Part shown: piece after piece, positions 6,881-15,840 of the stretch | Layout: each line of letters begins with the position of its first letter | Position numbering within the stretch: the first letter of the stretch is position 1 | NCBI RefSeq assembly: GCF_047556435.1 | Contig: NZ_CP180210.1 | Location: 62,001 to 126,000, forward strand | Direction of reading: 5' to 3' | Length of the DNA: 64,000 nt | From: Alteromonas sp047556435 | Lineage (GTDB): Bacteria > Pseudomonadota > Gammaproteobacteria > Enterobacterales > Alteromonadaceae | Notes under the pieces: model-generated | Told to the model about the DNA's origin: nothing | Databases searched by the model: none | What the model saw: the letters and a program-made list of their open reading frames with translations, nothing else | Made by a program: the position numbers and the translations under genes

Positions 6881-8926
6881 ATGATTCCTTTATCTCGCCC
6901 AGCCCTGTTCGTCATCGCCGTTAGCATTGCGTTGGAGACCGCTGCGAACCAGGCGGTGCCGGCCGAATCAGAAATCACAGCCAGGGATGAAAAGACGCAA
7001 CATCAGGAGCATCCCGACCAGGCCCACCAGCATGAGGAACACGGGCATGCCGATGAGGTCGAAAAAATTGTGGTGCAGGCTACCCGCTCAGGTCGAATCG
7101 CAGATGAACAGCCAATCCGCGTGGAAATCATTAATCGTGAGGAAATCACAGAGAAGGCCACGATGCGCCCGGGTAATATCTCTATGCTCGTAGCAGAGAC
7201 CGGTGGTGTTCGTGTGCAAACCACTTCACCTGCATTAGGCAGCGCAAACATTCGACTGCAGGGAATGTTCGGCAGATACACCCAGTTACTGGCAGATGGC
7301 TTGCCTTTATTCGGCAATCAGGCAGCGTCCATAGGGCTATTGCAAATTCCCCCCACCGACCTGGGGCGCGTAGAAATTATCAAAGGTTCTGCGTCGTCGT
7401 TGTATGGTGGCTCTGCGCTGGGCGGCGTTATTAACCTCGTTTCGAGACGTCCTGGTGATGAGTTTCTGAGTGAAACGCTGATCAACCTGACTACGCGAGA
7501 CGGTCAGGACCTGACAAGCTATGTGGAATCGCCACTCTCTGATTCTTTAAAAGCGTCTTTAACAGCCGGTGCGCACCATCAGAAAAGCGAAGACACTGAT
7601 AATGATAACTGGATAGATCTCGCAGGCTACGAAAGATACACCGTTCGGCCCCGCTTGTTCTGGGAAGGTGAACAGGGGGAGAGCCTTTATCTTACAGCGG
7701 GGTTTATGACCGAGGATCGCAGAGGTGGAACCACAGAGGCGGGCGTGGTTGCTGATAACAGCGCATTCCAACACGCTCAGGACTCAGAACGAGCCGATAC
7801 CGGCCTGGTTTTTTCCCAGCCGTTTGGCGACATCTATACGTTTTCTACCAGAGCATCAGCAATGGTGCAGCAGCATGATCATCGCTACGGCAACACAAGA
7901 GAAGATGACAAACACGAAAGCTATCTGCTTGAAAGCAGTGTCTCTGGTTACACGGAAAAAAGTGATTGGGTTGTCGGCGTGGCTTACCAGTCAGATATCT
8001 TCGCGTCTGATACGTTCCCTGTTTTTGATTACACCTATGAGGTGCCGGGACTTTTCGCGCAACTGGATTATGAGATGACGCAGGAGATTACCACCTCTTA
8101 CAGTGTGCGCGTGGATGAGCACAACGAATACGGCACCCAGTTTAGCCCAAGAGTGTCGGTGCTATACCGCCCCGGAGACTTGACCGTTAGAGGGTCTTAC
8201 GGACAAGGATTTCACGCCCCTACGCCCTTTGTGGAAGAAATAGAAGCGGCCGGTCTTGCCCGCCTTGAGCCTCTTGAAAGCCTGGAGGAGGAGCGGGCGG
8301 AAACAGCGTCGCTGGATTTTACTTACACGTTTGGTGATATCGAAACCAGTTTCACCTTATTTGGTTCGAACGTAGACAATGCCACTGAGCTTGAGGCGTT
8401 TTCGTCAACACAAAGCGGCACGCCAGACCGCGTCAGGTTGATCAATGTCGAAGGAGAAAGTCGCATTCGCGGCTCTGAGGTATTACTTCGTTACTACTGG
8501 CAAGACGTTAAACTGACAGCAAGTTATCTGTATCTGGATGCAACGCAGAGCGCCCCAACGACTACTGGAAGAGAGAAAATCGCACTGACGCCTGAGCATT
8601 CTGCCGGCTTTGTGGCCATGTGGGAACAACACGGGAATTTTCGCGCAGGGTTTGAAGCCTATTACACCGGCACTCAGCGATTGAACAACAACCCCTATTT
8701 AGATAAATCCAAACCTTACTGGCACCTTGGCCTTATGGGGGAAGTGACCACGGGGCGTGTAAGCTGGTTTATCAACCTGGAAAACCTCCTGGATGTAAAA
8801 CAAAGTAACGAACACCCACTGTTACTGCCAGAGCGAGCGCCAAGCGGCCAGTGGACCACCGACATGTGGTCGCGAAATGACGGGTTTATTGCCAATGCCG
8901 GGGTGAGAGTGAAATTTGGCCAGTGA
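6881..8926 (+). CDS. TonB-dependent receptor with His-rich N terminus, probable metal or metallophore uptake
   Basis: A 681-residue outer-membrane receptor. A signal peptide (about residues 1-24) is followed by a histidine-rich stretch (six His between residues 41 and 56), then the TonB-box-like EKIVVQATRS. The plug domain contains LQGMFGRYTQLLADGLPLFG and IIKGSASSLYGGSALGGVIN, and a C-terminal barrel ends in VRVKFGQ. Family members import chelated metals, siderophores or vitamin B12 using TonB energy. The histidines and the divergent MerR-type regulator suggest zinc or another divalent metal, as in ZnuD-like receptors, but activation of an importer by excess metal would be unusual. The promoter has a 19-bp spacer. 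No partner transporter lies next to it. Confidence 0.85.
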   Translation: MIPLSRPALFVIAVSIALETAANQAVPAESEITARDEKTQHQEHPDQAHQHEEHGHADEVEKIVVQATRSGRIADEQPIRVEIINREEITEKATMRPGNISMLVAETGGVRVQTTSPALGSANIRLQGMFGRYTQLLADGLPLFGNQAASIGLLQIPPTDLGRVEIIKGSASSLYGGSALGGVINLVSRRPGDEFLSETLINLTTRDGQDLTSYVESPLSDSLKASLTAGAHHQKSEDTDNDNWIDLAGYERYTVRPRLFWEGEQGESLYLTAGFMTEDRRGGTTEAGVVADNSAFQHAQDSERADTGLVFSQPFGDIYTFSTRASAMVQQHDHRYGNTREDDKHESYLLESSVSGYTEKSDWVVGVAYQSDIFASDTFPVFDYTYEVPGLFAQLDYEMTQEITTSYSVRVDEHNEYGTQFSPRVSVLYRPGDLTVRGSYGQGFHAPTPFVEEIEAAGLARLEPLESLEEERAETASLDFTYTFGDIETSFTLFGSNVDNATELEAFSSTQSGTPDRVRLINVEGESRIRGSEVLLRYYWQDVKLTASYLYLDATQSAPTTTGREKIALTPEHSAGFVAMWEQHGNFRAGFEAYYTGTQRLNNNPYLDKSKPYWHLGLMGEVTTGRVSWFINLENLLDVKQSNEHPLLLPERAPSGQWTTDMWSRNDGFIANAGVRVKFGQ

Positions 8927-9017
8927 GATGACAGCGCAGGTGCTTGGGGCCGGGCGCCAGCAAGGCGCCTGTCAGCGTTCCTCGATGTTATAAATCTGAA
9001 GTGCCTTGCCTGATGAG

Positions 9018-9509
9018 TTACTTCCTGTCGCCGTGAAAACGTGCTTTTAACGCGTCCTGCACAACCGGATGGCAAAAGTCGCTGACGTTACCGCGGTGCA
9101 TGGCCACTTCTTTCACCAGCGTTGAGGAGATAAAGGAATTCTCTTCCGCCGGCGTTAAAAATACACTTTCCAGCTTCGGATTTAACCGCCGGTTCATATT
9201 GGCTAACTGAAACTCATATTCAAAATCTGATACCGCGCGCAAGCCCCGAATCAGGATAGTCGCGTTCTGCTGATCCGCAAAATCGGCCAGCAAACCAGTA
9301 AAGCCGACAACCTCGACATTGGGTAAGTCTGCCGTGACTTCTTTAATCATGGCTACCCGTTCTTCCAGCGTAAACAGTGGCTTTTTACTGGGGTTCGAGG
9401 CAATGGCGACGATGACGTGCGAAAACATGCGCGAGGCACGGTCTATCAGGTCAGCATGACCATTGGTGATGGGATCAAACGTACCCGGGTACAAGGCTCT
9501 GGTGTGCAT
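9018..9509 (-). CDS. coaD: Phosphopantetheine adenylyltransferase
   Basis: Catalyses the fourth step of coenzyme A synthesis, ATP plus 4'-phosphopantetheine giving dephospho-CoA and pyrophosphate, in the cytosol. The 163-residue length is typical. The nucleotidyltransferase signature GTFDPITNGH is at residues 9-18, and ISSTLVKEVA corresponds to the second ATP-binding motif. The ATG start gives the conserved MHTRALYPGTFDP N terminus. It lies downstream of the Kdo kinase gene in the same direction, a common linkage with LPS genes in gammaproteobacteria. Confidence 0.97.
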   Translation of the reverse strand: MHTRALYPGTFDPITNGHADLIDRASRMFSHVIVAIASNPSKKPLFTLEERVAMIKEVTADLPNVEVVGFTGLLADFADQQNATILIRGLRAVSDFEYEFQLANMNRRLNPKLESVFLTPAEENSFISSTLVKEVAMHRGNVSDFCHPVVQDALKARFHGDRK

Positions 9510-9643
9510 AATTCAAAGAGGCTGTCTGGTTTTTAACGGAACAGTACCGAGAATTCTCTGGGGTTGCAATGGGCCGTTGTCTGACTGCTATCTGACAGAC
9601 GACGTTGTCAGCACAGCAAAACAGTCACTCAGGCTTAGTTAAT

Positions 9644-9679
9644 GCGGATATTACGAGCGCATTTTGCGCTCATATCCGC
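9644..9679 (-). repeat. Long hairpin over the kdkA stop codon
   Basis: GCGGATAT (9644-9651) pairs with ATATCCGC (9672-9679), and inside it GAGCGCA (9655-9661) pairs with TGCGCTC (9665-9671) around a TTT loop. This makes 15 base pairs with one 3-nt bulge. It includes the last codons and stop of the Kdo kinase gene. No U-tract follows, so a role in RNA stability or processing is as likely as termination. Confidence 0.5.
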
Positions 9680-10379
9680 GCAACAGCTGTTGCCAGTTTT
9701 CAGGACTGTAGTGAAAGGTTTCGCAACGGCCCAGCTCTTTTTCCAGAGAGCGCTGAAGGCGGTCCAGCATTTCCTGCTTCCAGCTGTCGCCATCGCGAAT
9801 GGCGCAGCGGTCAAAATCAATCACCCAGATAGTACCTTCGCCGTCGCGCATAATATTGTGAATATTCAGGTCGTGATGATATACATTTGCCTGATGTAAA
9901 CGGGCGATAGTGTCGCCAACGCGCTCCCATGTGAGAGCATCCAGTGATTTGCGGCAAAGCATGTGATGCAGATCCTGGCTGTCAGGGATCATAGCGGTAA
10001 TCAAATCAGCGCGGTAAAACAGGCCGTGTCGTGACACATGCGCGGCCACCGGTTCCGGCACCGGTAATCCCAGTTCACGCATCCGATGAAGCAAACTGAA
10101 CTCAGCAAAAGCCCGGGTGCGCTCTACACCCCCAAACAGGTATTCATCGGTTAACACTTTACCGACTAAGCCGCCGCGCCGATAATGACGCAACACCCAA
10201 TGCTGAGACTCATGCTCGATAAAATAAGTGGTACCACGACCTTGCGCCTTGCCTGTCACTTTATTTTCAGACTGCCAGTAGGTGGGGTCAAAGTGGTCTA
10301 GTGAGGGCCCGGAAAACACGGCATCGTCATAACGGATCGCGTGGTTGTTTTTCTCTGAGGTCCAGTCTTTTATCGCCAT
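9651..10379 (-). CDS. kdkA: 3-deoxy-D-manno-octulosonic acid (Kdo) kinase
   Basis: A 242-residue eukaryotic-type small-molecule kinase that phosphorylates the Kdo residue of the LPS inner core at position 4, on the inner face of the inner membrane. Visible family features are GRGTTYFIE near the nucleotide loop, WVLRHYRRGGLVGK, the catalytic loop HHDLNIHNIM and the metal-binding VIDFDRC. Organisms with KdkA usually carry a single phosphorylated Kdo. It is divergent from a family 9 glycosyltransferase likely to act on the same core, and upstream of coaD. The ATG start at 10379 gives the usual length. Confidence 0.92.
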   Translation of the reverse strand: MAIKDWTSEKNNHAIRYDDAVFSGPSLDHFDPTYWQSENKVTGKAQGRGTTYFIEHESQHWVLRHYRRGGLVGKVLTDEYLFGGVERTRAFAEFSLLHRMRELGLPVPEPVAAHVSRHGLFYRADLITAMIPDSQDLHHMLCRKSLDALTWERVGDTIARLHQANVYHHDLNIHNIMRDGEGTIWVIDFDRCAIRDGDSWKQEMLDRLQRSLEKELGRCETFHYSPENWQQLLRGYERKMRS

Positions 10380-10453
10380 GCAAACGGTAACTTATGGTAA
10401 ATTTGCCATTGTAATGATTTATTTCTGATTTTTCAGCGAAAGTGAGTATTAGC

Positions 10454-11491
10454 GTGAGCAAAAAGATTTGTCTGATGCGGCTATCCGCCATTGGTGATGT
10501 TTGTCATGCCGCGGCACTGGTAAACCGGATTCAGACACACTGGCCAGAGACTGAAATTACCTGGGTGATTGGCAAAATTGAATATCAACTGGTGCGTCTC
10601 ATGCCGGGTGTTCGGTTTGTGGTGTTTGATAAGTCTCAGGGCAAGGCGGCTGTGGCGAAGCTTAAAGCCGACCTGGCTGATACTACATTTGATGCGCTGT
10701 TAATGATGCAGGTGGCGCTACGTGCGAACCTGGCGTCCCGCGTGATTAAAGCGAAAACCCGCATTGGGTTTGATTGGGCCAGAAGTAAAGAATTGCATTG
10801 GCTGTTTGCCAACAAACGCGTTGCGCCCCACAAGCATGCACACGTATTAGATGGGTTTATGGACTTTGCCGATGCGTTAGGCGTGCCCCCAGTAGAGAAG
10901 CCAGCCTGGAATATCCCGGTAAGCGAGCAAGACAAGGCCTGGGCGGCAAAGAAAGCCGCACAATTTGGCGACTTCGTAGTCATCAGCCCTGCGGCCAGTA
11001 AAGCAGAACGTAATTGGTTGCCAGAGCGATACGCAGGTATAGCTAACCATCTGCAAAATAAAGGAAAATCTGTTGTACTTTGTGGCGGGCCGGGCGCATT
11101 GGATCGGCAAACTGCAGACGCCATTCTGGCGTGTAATGCCGCAATTACTGCAAACCTGACTGGCGACACAACGTTGCATCAGCTGCTGGCATTGCTGGCC
11201 CATGCGCAGTTAGTCATCGCGCCTGACACCGGGCCTGCCCACATGGCAACCACCGTTGGCACGCCCGTGATTGGTCTGTATGCGCACTCAAATCCCAGAC
11301 GAACCGGCCCCTATAACGATAATGATAAAGTGGTGTCTGTATATGAAGAGTGCATTGAAGCACAGCGGGGTAAGCCCTGGCAGTTGTTGCCGTGGGGAGC
11401 CCGTGCCAAAGGTCAGGATCTTATGGCAAAAATATCGCTTGATCGCGTTGTCGACGCTGTCGATAGCCTGTTTAATGATAAGAAATTGTAA
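10454..11491 (+). CDS. Family 9 glycosyltransferase, LPS heptosyltransferase-like
   Basis: A 345-residue GT9 (GT-B fold) protein. It starts with KKICLMRLSAIGDVCHAAAL, the signature of WaaC/WaaF/RfaQ enzymes, and has the C-terminal nucleotide-sugar site VIAPDTGPAHMATTVGTPVIGLY. Such enzymes add L-glycero-D-manno-heptose to the LPS inner core at the cytoplasmic membrane. GTG 10454 is preferred over the in-frame GTG 10442 because it starts right at the conserved core and has AAGTGAG at a usable distance. It is divergent from kdkA. Heptosyltransferase I versus another core heptosyltransferase cannot be settled from the sequence. Confidence 0.85.
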   Translation: MSKKICLMRLSAIGDVCHAAALVNRIQTHWPETEITWVIGKIEYQLVRLMPGVRFVVFDKSQGKAAVAKLKADLADTTFDALLMMQVALRANLASRVIKAKTRIGFDWARSKELHWLFANKRVAPHKHAHVLDGFMDFADALGVPPVEKPAWNIPVSEQDKAWAAKKAAQFGDFVVISPAASKAERNWLPERYAGIANHLQNKGKSVVLCGGPGALDRQTADAILACNAAITANLTGDTTLHQLLALLAHAQLVIAPDTGPAHMATTVGTPVIGLYAHSNPRRTGPYNDNDKVVSVYEECIEAQRGKPWQLLPWGARAKGQDLMAKISLDRVVDAVDSLFNDKKL

Positions 11492-11590
11492 GGATATCTG
11501 CAGTAAAGCCATACAAGCGTTAATAGATTATCTACACTTACATGGAAAGCGCATGTTGCGCTTGCGTTCGATACCCAGGGGGAACTCCCT

Positions 11591-12061
11591 TTGACGATGA
11601 TGGAAGACCGCCTCAGGTTGAAGTTCCCACACCTGAAATACATGTTGTCATTCATGCTGACACTTACCGTGCTATTCAGCACGGACGTATTATGTCAGGA
11701 AAAAACCACTATCCTTCATAGTTATTCTTCGGACGGGCTGACTTTAACCCGCGCCGATACCCTGCAGATTTTTACTGGCAACAGACAGTACTGGCCAGAT
11801 GGCAGCAAAATCACAGTGTATATGCTCAATTCTGATGCGCCGTTACATCAGCGCTTTAGTCGTGAGCATTTGCGCATGTTTCCATACCAGCTGGACAGGT
11901 TATGGAACCAAATGACCTACTCGGGACAAGGGGAGCCACCCCGCAGAGTGAAAAATGAAATGGAATTGATTAACGCGGTAACGAATACCCCTGGCGCCAT
12001 TGGTTATGCGACCGAAACGGGTATCACCAAATACAGTGAATGGAAGGCAGAATTACAATGA
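11591..12061 (+). CDS. Small periplasmic substrate-binding protein, PstS/phosphate-binding-like
   Basis: A 156-residue secreted protein with a hydrophobic signal segment (about residues 16-36, ending FSTDVLCQ). The mature domain has DTLQIFTGNRQYWPDGSKI and, near the C terminus, NTPGAIGYATETG, both typical of the PBP-like domain of phosphate-type binding proteins. It covers only about half of a full PstS, so it is probably a one-lobe sensor protein rather than a transporter component. No ABC permease is nearby. The TTG start has AGGGGG at about 8 bases; ATGs at 11597 and 11600 are alternatives. Its stop overlaps the start of the outer-membrane protein gene, and a GGDEF-EAL gene follows. Confidence 0.7.
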   Translation: MTMMEDRLRLKFPHLKYMLSFMLTLTVLFSTDVLCQEKTTILHSYSSDGLTLTRADTLQIFTGNRQYWPDGSKITVYMLNSDAPLHQRFSREHLRMFPYQLDRLWNQMTYSGQGEPPRRVKNEMELINAVTNTPGAIGYATETGITKYSEWKAELQ

Positions 12062-13233
12062 ACATGCGAGCTTCACTATTACTGTTTACGCTGGCGGCCT
12101 TGCCAGGGAAAGCCCTTGCGGGCAATGGTAGCTGGCATGGATACCTGTCTCAGGGAGTCACTCAGTCGATTAACAGCAACTTTTTGACCGACAACGACTC
12201 GGTAACCGGCGAGTTAACAGAGCTGGGCATTAACGGGCGATACGAGTTTGACCAGAGTCTGGCAGTGGTTGGGCAGGTAGTGTATCTGGATGGTGGAAAT
12301 CGCTACGAAAAAGGCTCCCGGCTTGATTATTTATTTGTCGACTGGACACTGCCGGACCTTGGGGAATGGCAGGGCCATGTGCATCTGGGCCGCTTTAAAA
12401 ACCGGCACTGGCTGTATTCAGCCACCCGCGATGTCCCTCACACCCGTGCTACGTCGGTCCTTCCACAGTCTGTCTATTATGATGGTTTTCGTGACATTGC
12501 GCTAGGCAGCGATGGTGCGTTGCTACAACTCACGCGCCTGACTGAGCACGGACTGTGGGAGATAAACTGGAGCTACGGTCGCTCGTCTATCAGTGATGAG
12601 CAAACTCAGGCATTTCTTGGCACCAATGTGCAAGGTAAGGCGAAACAGGATTACGTACATCAGTTCAGCGTGTTCTGGCAGCCGCCAAGTATGAACTGGC
12701 GCATTGGGGGCAGCCTGCTGGAGTCTGACTTTCGTTACGAACCTGCGCCCATGGATGAGCTGATTGGTGGAACGACCAATATTCGACGAGTGATGCTGTC
12801 GTTTGAGTATTTCAGTAAAAACTGGGAGCTGAGCGCCGAATTTTTAAAAGAATACCAACAGGATAGCGGAGCTTACAGCCCTGATTACTACAACAGCCGC
12901 ATTGGTGAGGGGGGATTTGTTCAGTTGCGGTATATGTTTACTCCTGAGATAAGCGGCCTTGTCATGCAGGATATCTATGATCTCAACCGTGAAGATCGCA
13001 AAGGTAACATGCTGGAAGCGTCTACCGGCGGGGTGATTCCTGCCTACTTTGGCTATATGGATACGACAACAGTTGGCCTTCGCTGGGATATCGCACCGAA
13101 CTGGCGTTTGCAGGGAGAGCACCACTGGGTGCAGGGCGGTGCCAGAATCAGAGGTCTGCTTAATCCGCAAACGCAGTTGCAGTCTCAGTCGCACTGGCGG
13201 ATGTGGGCTGTGCAGCTAATGTATTGGTTTTGA
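12058..13233 (+). CDS. Outer-membrane beta-barrel protein of unknown function
   Basis: A 391-residue protein with a clear signal peptide (MNMRASLLLFTLAALPGKALA, cut before GNG) and many alternating strands. It ends in an aromatic LMYWF terminus, as expected for an outer-membrane barrel. It resembles the uncharacterised porin-like proteins often found beside phosphate-binding-like and sensor genes in marine gammaproteobacteria. The start codon overlaps the stop of the preceding binding-protein gene (ATGA), and the next gene begins two bases after its stop, so all three are one operon. No enzymatic motif is visible. It may deliver a small ligand to the periplasmic partner. Confidence 0.75.
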   Translation: MNMRASLLLFTLAALPGKALAGNGSWHGYLSQGVTQSINSNFLTDNDSVTGELTELGINGRYEFDQSLAVVGQVVYLDGGNRYEKGSRLDYLFVDWTLPDLGEWQGHVHLGRFKNRHWLYSATRDVPHTRATSVLPQSVYYDGFRDIALGSDGALLQLTRLTEHGLWEINWSYGRSSISDEQTQAFLGTNVQGKAKQDYVHQFSVFWQPPSMNWRIGGSLLESDFRYEPAPMDELIGGTTNIRRVMLSFEYFSKNWELSAEFLKEYQQDSGAYSPDYYNSRIGEGGFVQLRYMFTPEISGLVMQDIYDLNREDRKGNMLEASTGGVIPAYFGYMDTTTVGLRWDIAPNWRLQGEHHWVQGGARIRGLLNPQTQLQSQSHWRMWAVQLMYWF

Positions 13234-13234
13234 T

Positions 13235-15709
13235 ATGAAACCACGGTTATCGTTTACCACAAAAGTCATGATCATCTTGCTGTTGATGATGCTGACTGTG
13301 TCGGTTGTCATAACCGCAATTCTTATCCAGCAATCCGGGGAAACCATCAAACGCCAGCACTTTCGTGTTCAGGTAGAAAATGAGCGGCGTTACGAGCTGT
13401 TTACTCAGGAATTAAACGGCCGTGCCATCATCTGGCTGGAAGGGTTTACCAGCATGAGTACCATCGGACAGCAAACCCCGGCCAGCCTGGCTGAGACGCT
13501 GGAGGGTGCAAAAGACTATCTCCGGCTGAACCGGCAAATTAGAAATTTCTGGCTATATGACAGTGATTTACAGCTTTATTACGGTGAGAAAAGCGCACCA
13601 ACCACGTTATTCTATCCCTATCTGGAAACCACGCAGCGCAACCTCACAACCCAGTTTTTACTGCATTGCGAAGAGCACTGTCAGCAATACCTGTTTGTGC
13701 CTGTTATGACCGACTCCGGGGCGATGCCTGTCATTGTGATATCTACAGGCTTGCAGGAGCTGTTATCCATGATGGGCCAGACGGTGGGCACCAAACTACT
13801 GGCCCTGGTGCAGCAGAGCGAGCCGGGCAGTGCGCTGCCACTGCGCTTTGTCAGTCAGCTGACTGACACCAATCAGCAGGAAATTGAGGCGGTTCTTGAA
13901 AAACTGGGGGCGGCTTATATTACTGAGCTGGTCGAGAAAGGCCATCAGGTCGATACCGGGAAGGGAAGTTACCTGTTGAACCTTATCCCGATGTCACCTG
14001 TGCGTGGAAAAGAAACCTTTATTTTGCTGGTGCAGGACATCTCCACTGACGTCGCGCGCGCCAAACGCTATGAAAAGCTGGTGGCAGGCAGTGCGGTAGC
14101 GCTGTTTACTTTGTTCTCTATTCTGATGTACCTGTTTCTAAACCAGTATCGGTATCGGTTGATGGACATCAGCCGCCGTCTGCCATTGCTGGCGCAACAT
14201 CGCTATCAGGAGTTTCGGAACGCGACCGGTCAATCCGGTATGTGGCGTAAGCGTTTATTCAGCGACGAGCTGGATGTACTGGAGTCAACTGCTGAAGACC
14301 TGGCACGCCAGCTTGAAGATATTGATAGCCGCATGGCGCTTAACACTGCGCAGTTAGAAAAAATGGCAATGTTTGACGCCCTAACTGGCCTGCCAAACCG
14401 CAACATGCTTACCTATCAGGTTGAAAAGCAATTGGCTGCCGCCGCCCGCAGCGATGACATTGTAGCGCTGATGTTTCTCGATCTGGACGACTTTAAGAAA
14501 GTGAATGACAGTCACGGTCACGATGTCGGAGACAAACTCCTGAAAGCCGCTGCATTGCGTATATCTGCGCCTATCCGCGATACTGACATCGCCTCACGGT
14601 TTGGGGGTGATGAGTTCGTGGTGCTGTTGTCTCAGATAGATAACCGTGAACAGGTTGAAGTGGTTGCTAAAAAATTACTGAATGCGTTTTCTACGCCTAT
14701 CGATGTCGAGGACAAACAGTTTTACATCACAGTGAGCATCGGTATTGCAATCACGCGGCAAGCGCAGTCCTCAGCTGTAGATCTGTTACGCCACGCAGAT
14801 ATCGCAATGTATGAAGCGAAGGCGCAGCAGGGCCCCTCGTTTCGAATTTACGATTCGACTATGAATCTTAAGGTGATGCGCAAGGTTGAGCTGGAAACCG
14901 AAGCGCGGATCGCGCTGCGCGATGATCAGTTTTATCTGGCTCTGCAACCTCAGCTGGAGCTTCGCACCCGCAAGCTGGTAGGCTTTGAAGCGTTACTTCG
15001 CTGGGATCATCCGGAAAAAGGGCCCATTGCACCCAATGACTTCATTCCGCTGCTGGAACACACCACGTTTATGCTGGAACTGGATTACTGGGTAATTGCG
15101 CGGGCTACTCGTCTGCTTCGGGAGATGGCGTCAAATGGCTTTGCTGATGTGAAAATGGCAATTAACTTATCGTCGGGACATTTTCTGGATCCGTCGCTGC
15201 CGGAATTTTTGCAACAGCAAATTTTAGAGCAGCGCATCGCGCCTTCTATGATAGAGCTGGAGCTTACCGAAAATGTGCTGGTGGCTGATATTACCAGGGC
15301 AACGCATGTAATGGAGCAGATTAAAGCCATGGGATGTCTGATCGCCATTGACGACTTTGGCACCGGGTATTCGTCACTAAGTTACTTAAAAGCGCTGCCA
15401 GCAGATTACATTAAGATTGATCAGTCTTTTATTGCTGGCATGGTAGATAGCCCTGATGATCGCTCAATTGTATACTCTACTATCACGATGGTGCGTAACA
15501 TGGGCCTGAAGGTCATTGCCGAAGGCCTTGAAATTCCGGCACAGTATGAATTGTTATGTCACTTTAACTGCCATCAGGGGCAGGGTTACCTAATCAGCAA
15601 GCCTATTCCTGAGGCGGACCTATGGACTACACTAAACGAAAAGGTGGCCGGTGGCGTATGGACCGGTAACTTGCCCGTATTTGAGGCGTCCTCACTGGAC
15701 TCTGACTGA
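13235..15709 (+). CDS. Membrane-bound GGDEF-EAL cyclic-di-GMP protein with periplasmic sensor
   Basis: An 824-residue inner-membrane protein. Transmembrane segments near residues 9-29 and 284-306 flank a periplasmic domain of about 250 residues. A HAMP-like linker leads to a GGDEF domain (active-site motif intact near residue 458) and an EAL domain. The EAL domain has the key motifs EALLRWDH, NLSSGHF, LTEN, DDFGTGYSSL, KIDQSF and EGLE. Both catalytic sites look intact, so it could make or break c-di-GMP; such hybrids usually favour one activity. It is the third gene of an operon with a periplasmic binding-like protein and an outer-membrane barrel, and the binding protein may be its ligand-sensing partner. 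Confidence 0.9.
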   Translation: MKPRLSFTTKVMIILLLMMLTVSVVITAILIQQSGETIKRQHFRVQVENERRYELFTQELNGRAIIWLEGFTSMSTIGQQTPASLAETLEGAKDYLRLNRQIRNFWLYDSDLQLYYGEKSAPTTLFYPYLETTQRNLTTQFLLHCEEHCQQYLFVPVMTDSGAMPVIVISTGLQELLSMMGQTVGTKLLALVQQSEPGSALPLRFVSQLTDTNQQEIEAVLEKLGAAYITELVEKGHQVDTGKGSYLLNLIPMSPVRGKETFILLVQDISTDVARAKRYEKLVAGSAVALFTLFSILMYLFLNQYRYRLMDISRRLPLLAQHRYQEFRNATGQSGMWRKRLFSDELDVLESTAEDLARQLEDIDSRMALNTAQLEKMAMFDALTGLPNRNMLTYQVEKQLAAAARSDDIVALMFLDLDDFKKVNDSHGHDVGDKLLKAAALRISAPIRDTDIASRFGGDEFVVLLSQIDNREQVEVVAKKLLNAFSTPIDVEDKQFYITVSIGIAITRQAQSSAVDLLRHADIAMYEAKAQQGPSFRIYDSTMNLKVMRKVELETEARIALRDDQFYLALQPQLELRTRKLVGFEALLRWDHPEKGPIAPNDFIPLLEHTTFMLELDYWVIARATRLLREMASNGFADVKMAINLSSGHFLDPSLPEFLQQQILEQRIAPSMIELELTENVLVADITRATHVMEQIKAMGCLIAIDDFGTGYSSLSYLKALPADYIKIDQSFIAGMVDSPDDRSIVYSTITMVRNMGLKVIAEGLEIPAQYELLCHFNCHQGQGYLISKPIPEADLWTTLNEKVAGGVWTGNLPVFEASSLDSD

Positions 15710-15840
15710 TCAGGATACGCGCAGGTGTGCGGTTTTATTTACACCGTCTGTCGCATAGCCTCCCCCGGCGAGCGGGTTAGGCTATACCCCAATTCACGCT
15801 TTCATTAAAATACGCGCTTTTAGCGAACCTGGAGACCAGC

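Noticed and set aside
8953..8969. GGCGCC-AGCAA-GGCGCC hairpin after the TonB receptor
   Set aside because: GGCGCC is self-complementary and no T-run follows; termination cannot be supported.
15755..15785. ATAGCCT/AGGCTAT inverted repeat between the GGDEF-EAL gene and kbl
   Set aside because: Seven pairs with a 17-base loop and no T-run; may be a terminator but is not supported enough.
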